Assembly: GCA_030451965.1 (NCBI GenBank)
Contig: JAKDNE010000098.1
Coordinates: 1 to 9,790, forward strand
Source of the DNA: Brachybacterium sp.
Lineage (GTDB): Bacteria; Actinomycetota; Actinomycetes; Actinomycetales; Dermabacteraceae
DNA: 9,790 nucleotides
Direction: 5' to 3'
Under the pieces are notes generated by a model, which saw only the letters and a list, made by a program, of their open reading frames with translations, was not told the origin of the DNA and searched no databases. Below, piece after piece: positions 5,090-9,790 of this stretch (the first letter of the stretch is position 1; every line of letters begins with the position of its first letter). The translations under genes and the position numbers were made by a program.

Positions 5090-6388
5090 CTAGCCGGTCG
5101 CCTCGCGGAGCACTCGGGCCTGGCTGCGCAGGTGCCACGTCCAGAACCCCAGGCCGGCCAGGCCGAAGCAGAGCGCGGTGAGTGCGAAGCTCACCAACGA
5201 GCCGCTGACCAGCGGCGCGATCACCCCGGCCAGCAGAGCGTTGAGGACCAGCGCGAAGAAGGTGCCCAGCGACGCCGCGGCTCCGCGCTGGCGCGGGAAC
5301 AGATCCAGCACCTCGAGCTGGATGGGGGCGAACACCAGCGCGACGGTGAAGGCGATGAGGACCGGCCCGATCATCGCCGGGAGCAGGGCGAGGGACAGCT
5401 CCCCGGGAGGCCCCGGCATGAACGAGACCAGCAGCAGGTTCGCTGCGGTCGAGGCGACGATGCCGAAGAACCCGATGGTGATCAGCCGGCTGCGCGGCAT
5501 CCTCTCCGCGACGCGGCCCACCACCCAGGACCCGCTCATCAGGCCTGCGATCAGCGGCACGAACAGGACCCAGAAGTCCTGCTCCCCCAGCCCCAGCAGC
5601 TGCACCACGAAGATCGAGGCGCCGGCGATGAACAGGAACTGGGCGGCGAAGCCGAAGGCGGTGGCGGAGGCGATCCGCAGCATCACCGGGGACCGTCCCA
5701 CATGCACCAGCGAGCCCAGCAGTGAGCGGATCCGCAGCGGGGTGCGGTCCTCGGGCGGCAGGGTCTCCGGCAGCTTCATGGTCAGCACCAGCACCACCGT
5801 GCCGTAGAGCCCCACGCCCGCGAACGCCCAGCGCCAGTCCCCCAGCAGCAGCAACCAGCCGCCGACGATCGGGGCGATCGCCGGGGCCACGGCGAAGATC
5901 ATCATCACCCGAGCCATCAGGCGCTGCGCCTCGGCACCGTCGAACAGGTCGCGGATCACCACCCGCGAGATGATGGTGGCGGCTCCGGCGCTCGTCCCCT
6001 GCAGCACCCGCAGCAGCACCAGGGAGCCCAGGCTCGGCGCGACGATGCTGCCGAACATGCCGATCAGGTAGATGACCAGGCCGCCGACCATCACCCGCTT
6101 GCGGCCCAGAGCGTCGGAGAGCGGTCCGTGGAAGATCGACATCACGGCGAAGGCGGCGAGGTAGCTGGAGACCAGCTGCTGCAGGGCGACCTCGTCGGCC
6201 CCGAACTCCGCGCCGATGCGGGTGAAGGCCGGGAAGATCGAGTCGATCGAGAACGGCCCGATCATCGCCAAGGAGGCGATCGTCAGGGTGAGGCGTGCGC
6301 CGGCCCGTCGCGGGCGCTCCGACGGAGACGCGCGGGGAGAGCTGGGCGGGCAGGAGGTCACCTGGTCCACTGTAGGCAGGCGGACCAT
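5090..6388 (-). CDS. Bcr/CflA-type MFS multidrug exporter
   Basis: The product of 432 residues is a major facilitator superfamily transporter of the DHA1, Bcr/CflA type, expected to export drugs or metabolites by proton antiport across the cell membrane. Motif A is clear (GPLSDALGRKRV, residues 88-99). Motif B is LRVLQGTSAGA (126-136) and the antiporter motif C is APAIAPIVGGW (168-178). The hydrophobic pattern allows 12 helices. The first ~30 residues are a polar, Pro/Ser/Arg-rich cytoplasmic tail. ATG 6388 is the best start by position, but its upstream sequence (GACGGCG) is a poor ribosome-binding site; in-frame GTG codons soon after are alternatives, so the true N-terminus may be shorter. 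The gene diverges from the aldo/keto reductase gene across 124 bp. The substrate cannot be told. Confidence 0.9.
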   Translation of the reverse strand: MVRLPTVDQVTSCPPSSPRASPSERPRRAGARLTLTIASLAMIGPFSIDSIFPAFTRIGAEFGADEVALQQLVSSYLAAFAVMSIFHGPLSDALGRKRVMVGGLVIYLIGMFGSIVAPSLGSLVLLRVLQGTSAGAATIISRVVIRDLFDGAEAQRLMARVMMIFAVAPAIAPIVGGWLLLLGDWRWAFAGVGLYGTVVLVLTMKLPETLPPEDRTPLRIRSLLGSLVHVGRSPVMLRIASATAFGFAAQFLFIAGASIFVVQLLGLGEQDFWVLFVPLIAGLMSGSWVVGRVAERMPRSRLITIGFFGIVASTAANLLLVSFMPGPPGELSLALLPAMIGPVLIAFTVALVFAPIQLEVLDLFPRQRGAAASLGTFFALVLNALLAGVIAPLVSGSLVSFALTALCFGLAGLGFWTWHLRSQARVLREATG

Positions 6389-6432
6389 CGCCGTCACGCG
6401 CCGTCGGGCGTCCGCATAGGCTCGTCGGTGAG

Positions 6433-6454
6433 CGCCGCACCCCTCGGTGCGGCG
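6433..6454. promoter_or_regulatory. 9-bp hairpin in the divergent promoter region
   Basis: CGCCGCACC (6433-6441) and GGTGCGGCG (6446-6454) are perfect complements with the tetraloop CCTC. It lies between the divergent exporter and reductase genes, 44 bases from the former and 58 from the latter start. It may be an operator, a leader structure, or an insulator between the two promoters. Confidence 0.35.
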
Positions 6455-6512
6455 ACTGCGGCCCGTGCCCCTCAGCCCGGGATCCGCCCCCTCCGAGCGA
6501 TCCGAGGTCATC

Positions 6513-7448
6513 ATGAAGCAGTTCACCATGCCGCACACGCAGATCACCGCGCCGAACGTGGTGCTCGGGCTGATGCGCATCGCGGAGAAGTCCGATGAGG
6601 AGATCCGCACCCTGGTCCGCGCCGCGCGTGAGGCCGGCATCGATTTCTTCGACCACGCCGACATCTACGGCGACACCACCCACCGCTGCGAGGAGCGCTT
6701 CGCCGAGGCGATGCAGCTGACCTCCTCCGAGCGGGAGCAGGTCACGATCCAGTCCAAGGCGGGGATCGTCACCGACGGGCCGTACTACGACTACTCCTAC
6801 GACCACCTGATCCGCTCGGTGGAGGGGTCGCTGCGTGCGCTGGGCACCGACTACCTCGACATCCTGCTGCTGCATCGTCCCGACGCCCTCGTGGAGCCCG
6901 AGGAGGTGGCCCGGGCCTTCGACGAGCTGCAGGCGTCCGGGAAGGTGAAGCACTTCGGGGTCTCCAACCACACCCCGCGCCAGATCGAGCTGCTGCAGAA
7001 GCATCTGGACCAGCCGATCGTGGCGAACCAGCTGCAGCTGTCGATCACCCACTCGACGTTCATCGCCCAGGGCGTGAGTGCCAATATGCAGGGACCCGAC
7101 CAGGCGATCGTCCGCGACGGCGGCGGGATCCTCGACTTCTGCCGGCTGCACGACATCACGGTCCAGGCCTGGTCCCCGTTCCAGGCGCGGTTCTTCGACG
7201 GCGTGTTCCTGGGCCATCCCGAGTTCACCGAGCTGAACGCCGTGATCGATCGCCTGGCGGCGAAGTACGACGTCACGCCGGAGGGGATCGCGACCGCCTG
7301 GATCACCCGCCATCCCGCTCAGATGCAGGTGGTCCTCGGCACCACCACCCCGCAGCGGGTCAGCGACTCCGCGGCCGGCTCCGAGGTGCCGCTGACGCGG
7401 GCCGAATGGTACGAGCTGTTCCGGGCCGCAGGATGGCTGGTGCCCTGA
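6513..7448 (+). CDS. YdhF-like aldo/keto reductase
   Basis: The 311-residue protein is an aldo/keto reductase with an NADPH-binding TIM barrel, reducing aldehydes or ketones in the cytoplasm. It resembles E. coli YdhF in IDFFDHADIYGD, LLLHRPDALVEPEEVA and GKVKHFGVSNHTP. The catalytic tetrad is Asp47, Tyr52, Lys82 and His121. The C-terminus carries the usual cofactor-binding segment near VVLGTTTPQRV (273-283). ATG 6513 is chosen because GAGG lies six bases upstream and the barrel starts at once; an in-frame GTG at 6447 falls inside a hairpin and adds an unlikely Arg/Pro-rich tail. A YdhF difference is a longer loop at about residues 181-205 (QGVSANMQGPDQ). It diverges from the exporter gene and converges on the symporter unit. 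The physiological substrate is unknown. Confidence 0.92.
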   Translation: MKQFTMPHTQITAPNVVLGLMRIAEKSDEEIRTLVRAAREAGIDFFDHADIYGDTTHRCEERFAEAMQLTSSEREQVTIQSKAGIVTDGPYYDYSYDHLIRSVEGSLRALGTDYLDILLLHRPDALVEPEEVARAFDELQASGKVKHFGVSNHTPRQIELLQKHLDQPIVANQLQLSITHSTFIAQGVSANMQGPDQAIVRDGGGILDFCRLHDITVQAWSPFQARFFDGVFLGHPEFTELNAVIDRLAAKYDVTPEGIATAWITRHPAQMQVVLGTTTPQRVSDSAAGSEVPLTRAEWYELFRAAGWLVP

Positions 7449-7520
7449 GCCGCCGGGCTCGAAGAGGCCACCGGATCAGCAGAACCCGCGGACGGCCCGC
7501 GGCACGTCGCTGCGGTGCCC

Positions 7521-7537
7521 TGTCCCTGCGACGGACA
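7521..7537. terminator. Small hairpin beside the main convergent terminator
   Basis: TGTCC (7521-7525) and GGACA (7533-7537) pair around a seven-base loop, four bases before the long hairpin at 7541. It may help the main hairpin or be incidental. Confidence 0.25.
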
Positions 7538-7540
7538 GCA

Positions 7541-7585
7541 GAACTCCCCGGGGCCCACCGCATGGCGGCGGGTCCCGGGGAGTTC
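7541..7585. terminator. Very strong bidirectional hairpin terminator
   Basis: Two 21-nt arms, 7541-7561 and 7565-7585, pair around the three-base loop ATG. The outer 12 base pairs (GAACTCCCCGGG with CCCGGGGAGTTC) are perfect. Within the rest there is one G-T pair and one A-C mismatch. It lies between the convergent aldo/keto reductase and symporter small-subunit stop codons, 92 bases after the former and 46 after the latter. It should stop transcription from both sides; no T-tract is present. Confidence 0.75.
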
Positions 7586-7631
7586 CGGCGGGGAGCATCC
7601 GGCCGGCGGTGAGGCCGACGGGAGGGCCGGA

Positions 7632-7760
7632 TCAGATGATCGGGTGACCCTCGGCGCGGGACTTCTTGATGTCCCTGGCGAAGCCTCGGACGATCGTGAA
7701 CAGGACACCGAACACGATCACCGGCCACATCAGCACGTAGGCGGTCAGCAGAGCAGTCAT
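7632..7760 (-). CDS. Small single-helix membrane protein, likely symporter small subunit
   Basis: This 42-residue gene reads MTALLTAYVLMWPVIVFGVL at its start, then TIVRGFARDIKKSRAEGHPII. Residues 3-24 form one hydrophobic helix; the remainder is a basic cytoplasmic tail. In Actinobacteria, small proteins of this size and build next to sodium:solute symporters are annotated as putative transporter small subunits, much as MetS serves the NSS methionine/alanine importer. ATG 7760 has AGGAG seven bases upstream, and the gene begins 29 bases after the symporter stop on the same strand, so they are almost surely one transcript. The AGGAG lies in a small hairpin (CTCCT-GAG-AGGAG) that a ribosome finishing the symporter could open. 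Codon use matches its neighbours. The role (assembly, stability or modulation of the symporter) is inferred from context. Confidence 0.75.
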   Translation of the reverse strand: MTALLTAYVLMWPVIVFGVLFTIVRGFARDIKKSRAEGHPII

Positions 7761-7767
7761 GGAGCGT

Positions 7768-7780
7768 CTCCTCTCAGGAG
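7768..7780 (-). promoter_or_regulatory. Hairpin enclosing the small-subunit ribosome-binding site
   Basis: In the mRNA CTCCT pairs with AGGAG across a GAG loop. AGGAG is the Shine-Dalgarno sequence of the 42-residue gene. The upstream arm lies ten bases after the symporter stop codon, close enough for a terminating ribosome to melt it. Confidence 0.5.
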
Positions 7781-7789
7781 GTCAGTTGA

Positions 7790-9523
7790 TCAGCGGTCGG
7801 AGCCGGGTGCGACGGCGGCGCGGTCGTCGTCCTCGCCGGTCTCCCCCGCAGCAGGGGTCTCCTCCGCGGTGGGGGTCTCCTCGTCGAAGTCGCCGGTGAC
7901 CTTGCGGATCACCGCGAAGTCGAAGTCCTGCTTCGAGCGGAAGCTCAGCAGGTAGCAGACCAGGAACGAGACCGCGTAGGCGACCAGCGAGCCGGAGAGG
8001 GTCTCGTAGTCGCGCAGGAAGCCGAACCCGAAGGGCAGCACTGCGGCGGTCGCGACGATGCCGACGATCACGGCCGGACGCAGCCCGAAGAAGCCGAAGG
8101 CCATGATGCCGAGCACCACGCCGACGCCGATGATCGCCAGCAGCTCGATCACCAGCGCCCAGGCGCCGGTCAGCGGGATCAGCTGGAAGCGCACCGGCAG
8201 GAAGACGACCAGGGCGGTGACCACGGCGAGGGAGAACGCCAGGTTCGTGACCTTCTTCCAGTAGAAGGAGGCGATGACCGGGAACACCAGGCAGCCCCAC
8301 AGCGCGCCGACGAACACCAGCAGGTCCAGGATGTTGAACTTCGCGGTCGCGAAGTACAGGGCGAGCCCGGTGGCCACGATCATCGTGATCCGACCGATCA
8401 GCACCATCAGCTTGGGGTTCACGTTCTTGCGCCCCACGGACTGGCCGTAGATGTCGGTCATGACGATCGAGCTGAGCGCGGAGAGATCGGAGTCCGCCGT
8501 CGAGGACAGCGAGCCGATGATCATGATGAACGCGAGCGCCACCAGGGCCACGGGCAGGTAGGTGCCGACCATCTGCGGCATCAGGTTGTTGATGTCGCCG
8601 CCGGCGGGCTCGATGCCCAGGTACAGCGCCATCACGCCGAGCATGCCCACACCGATCACGGTCGCGCCGTAGCCGACGGTGGCGGTGATGAAGGTGGGCT
8701 TGATGAGGTCCTCGCGCACCGCGAACAGGCGCTGGGCGATGGTCTGGTTGCCGATCGCGTAGGCGAGCACCGCGGCGATGTAGGGGGCGCCCTGGTTGAA
8801 GAACGCGTCGGAGGAGAAGAAGCTCTCCTGCTGCGGGGTGACGTTGCCGCTGGCGACTCCCTCGGCGAACATCGAGGGCCCGCCGGCGAGGAAGAACACC
8901 GCGGGGATGATGATCACGGCCGCACCGAGCATCGCCAGGACCTGCGCGAAGTCGGTGAGGACGGAGGCGCGGAAGCCCGACCACAGGGTGTACAGCAGCA
9001 CGCCGCCGGCGATGATCAGGATGCCGGCGCCGAAGTTCAGCGGGGAGAGCATCGCGATGATCGCGCCGCCGGCGATGAAGTTCGAGGTCAGGGAGATGAC
9101 CGAGCCGAGCACGTTGGAGCCGGCGAGCATCAGCTGCGAGGAGCGGCCGTGGCGGGCGTACATGACCTCGGCCAGGGTGTGGGCGCGCGGGGCGACGGCG
9201 CGGATCCGCTTGCCGAAGGGGTAGATGAACAGGATCATCAGCGCGCCCCAGAGCCCGTAGTGGATGGGGCCGGAGACGCCGTAGGTGTATCCGGCGGTCA
9301 CCGAGGCGTACATCGAGGACGCCCAGATCCAGGTGGCGGTCATCGAGGCGGCGGAGACGCCGAAGCCGATCTTGTTGCCGGCGGTCATGTAGTCGTCGGC
9401 GTTCTCCTGCTTGCGGGAGATCGCGACCGACATCCACATCGTGCCCCCGTAGAACAGGAGCAGGAGCACGATCACTCCGATGATTCCGAGCTGGACTATC
9501 TCCCCTGAAGGCGCGGGCGGCAC
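7790..9523 (-). CDS. Sodium:solute symporter (SSS family)
   Basis: The 577-residue protein is a sodium:solute symporter of the LeuT-fold SSS family, importing a small solute with Na+ across the membrane. Diagnostic parts are the extracellular N-terminus and first helix (about 11-27), YMTAGNKIGFGVSAASMTA (45-63) at the first broken helix, the family signature GFRASVLTDFAQ (183-194), and SLSSTADSDLSALSSI (338-353), where the Na2-site serines of the family lie. Segments such as TAGYTYGVSGP recall the Dur3/urea-permease branch, but the substrate is uncertain. The C-terminal 40 residues are acidic and Thr/Pro/Glu-rich. GTG 9523 is the start: AAGGAAG lies five bases upstream. A frame open to 9683 on the same strand is a different frame and a shadow. 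A 42-residue membrane protein follows 29 bases after the stop and is probably its small subunit. Confidence 0.93.
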   Translation of the reverse strand: MPPAPSGEIVQLGIIGVIVLLLLFYGGTMWMSVAISRKQENADDYMTAGNKIGFGVSAASMTATWIWASSMYASVTAGYTYGVSGPIHYGLWGALMILFIYPFGKRIRAVAPRAHTLAEVMYARHGRSSQLMLAGSNVLGSVISLTSNFIAGGAIIAMLSPLNFGAGILIIAGGVLLYTLWSGFRASVLTDFAQVLAMLGAAVIIIPAVFFLAGGPSMFAEGVASGNVTPQQESFFSSDAFFNQGAPYIAAVLAYAIGNQTIAQRLFAVREDLIKPTFITATVGYGATVIGVGMLGVMALYLGIEPAGGDINNLMPQMVGTYLPVALVALAFIMIIGSLSSTADSDLSALSSIVMTDIYGQSVGRKNVNPKLMVLIGRITMIVATGLALYFATAKFNILDLLVFVGALWGCLVFPVIASFYWKKVTNLAFSLAVVTALVVFLPVRFQLIPLTGAWALVIELLAIIGVGVVLGIMAFGFFGLRPAVIVGIVATAAVLPFGFGFLRDYETLSGSLVAYAVSFLVCYLLSFRSKQDFDFAVIRKVTGDFDEETPTAEETPAAGETGEDDDRAAVAPGSDR

Positions 9524-9528
9524 TGGTA

Positions 9529-9535
9529 CTTCCTT
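9529..9535 (-). promoter_or_regulatory. Ribosome-binding site supporting the symporter GTG start
   Basis: On the minus strand AAGGAAG ends five bases before GTG 9523, fixing the non-ATG start of the symporter gene. Confidence 0.65.
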
Positions 9536-9575
9536 TCGTCGCGGACAAATCGATCACGTGCGTCCGGTCCTCCGC

Positions 9576-9617
9576 GAGCTGCGCAGCGCGTGCTGAGCTC
9601 AGGGCGGGACCCTGAGC
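9576..9617. promoter_or_regulatory. Cluster of dyads upstream of the symporter gene
   Basis: Several inverted repeats overlap here: GCTCAGGG (9597-9604) with CCCTGAGC (9610-9617) around a five-base loop; the palindrome GCTGCGCAGC (9578-9587); the palindrome CTGAGCTCAG (9593-9602); and GAGCT (9576-9580) with AGCTC (9596-9600). They could form alternative structures in a symporter leader, or be operator sites. Confidence 0.35.
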
Positions 9618-9736
9618 GGGCCGACCGGCAATCGACTCCCGGCGTGCAGTCCGGTCGTCGTCGACCCGGGCGGTGCCTGGCACCTGCTCCGGGGACGGGA
9701 CGGCGGCCGCGGCTCCTCGCCCGCTGGGGCTGGTCC

Positions 9737-9761
9737 GCGGCTCTGTCGCACATGGAGCCGC
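9737..9761. promoter_or_regulatory. 7-bp inverted repeat far upstream of the symporter gene
   Basis: GCGGCTC (9737-9743) and GAGCCGC (9755-9761) are perfect complements, 18 bp apart centre to centre, a spacing seen for dimeric regulators. The flanking DNA (9762-9790) is the least GC-rich part of this end of the window. I could not assign a promoter with confidence. The rest of 9524-9790 shows no supported gene. Confidence 0.3.
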
Positions 9762-9790
9762 ATAGATACTCGCACACTGCCTACGACATA

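Noticed and set aside
6447..6512. Longer reductase start at GTG 6447
   Set aside because: The extra 22 residues are Arg/Pro/Ser-rich, the start lies inside a hairpin arm, and ATG 6513 has a good ribosome-binding site.
4536..7313. 925-codon open frame on the minus strand
   Set aside because: Only its last 150 codons (DUF2871-type gene) look like protein. The rest runs antisense to the reductase and in another frame of the exporter gene, with Arg/Gly/Ala-rich shadow composition typical of high-GC DNA.
7782..9683. 633-codon open frame on the minus strand
   Set aside because: It is an alternative frame of the symporter gene, rich in Arg, His and Pro. The symporter frame has the motifs and the ribosome-binding site.
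9496..9777. 93-codon minus-strand frame with three early cysteines
   Set aside because: It overlaps the symporter start out of frame, lacks a ribosome-binding site, and becomes Arg/Pro-rich. It is more likely upstream leader DNA.

Overview
The window is high-GC DNA with strong G/C preference at third codon positions, GTG as well as ATG starts and actinobacterial gene families. It looks like a Gram-positive actinobacterial chromosome. A Micrococcales member, perhaps close to Brachybacterium, is my best guess, but this rests on style and gene content, not on a marker gene. I see no rRNA, tRNA, CRISPR array, insertion sequence or phage gene.

Layout, left to right. Positions 1-274 hold a 14-bp tandem duplication, a short coding-like fragment and the upstream region of the first gene. 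A FrnE/DsbA-type oxidoreductase (275-982, +) overlaps by four bases a 64-residue small gene (979-1173, +) whose C-terminus carries a cysteine pair. Then comes a minus-strand run: an M20-type amidohydrolase (1291-2463), an NrtR-like Nudix/winged-helix protein (2558-3247), the class II fructose-1,6-bisphosphatase GlpX (3396-4382), a four-helix DUF2871-type membrane protein (4536-4988) and a Bcr/CflA-type MFS exporter (5090-6388). These genes have their own hairpins or promoter-like sites between them and look like separate transcripts, not one operon. A YdhF-like aldo/keto reductase (6513-7448, +) diverges from the exporter. It converges on a two-gene minus-strand unit: a sodium:solute symporter (7790-9523) followed by a 42-residue single-helix membrane protein (7632-7760). 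A very strong hairpin (7541-7585) separates the converging units. Positions 9524-9790 are the symporter's upstream region and contain several dyads.

Function. The region is mostly ordinary core and accessory metabolism: gluconeogenesis (GlpX), cytoplasmic thiol redox (FrnE), amide or dipeptide hydrolysis (M20), export, carbonyl reduction and solute uptake. The parts most worth a second look are the small partners: the Cys-tailed 64-mer coupled to FrnE, and the 42-mer coupled to the symporter, whose ribosome-binding site lies inside a small hairpin next to the symporter stop codon. Other points of interest are the Nudix protein with a degraded catalytic signature, the DUF2871 protein with membrane histidines, and two genes that appear to be leaderless. 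I did not find a clear new multi-gene defence or mobile system.
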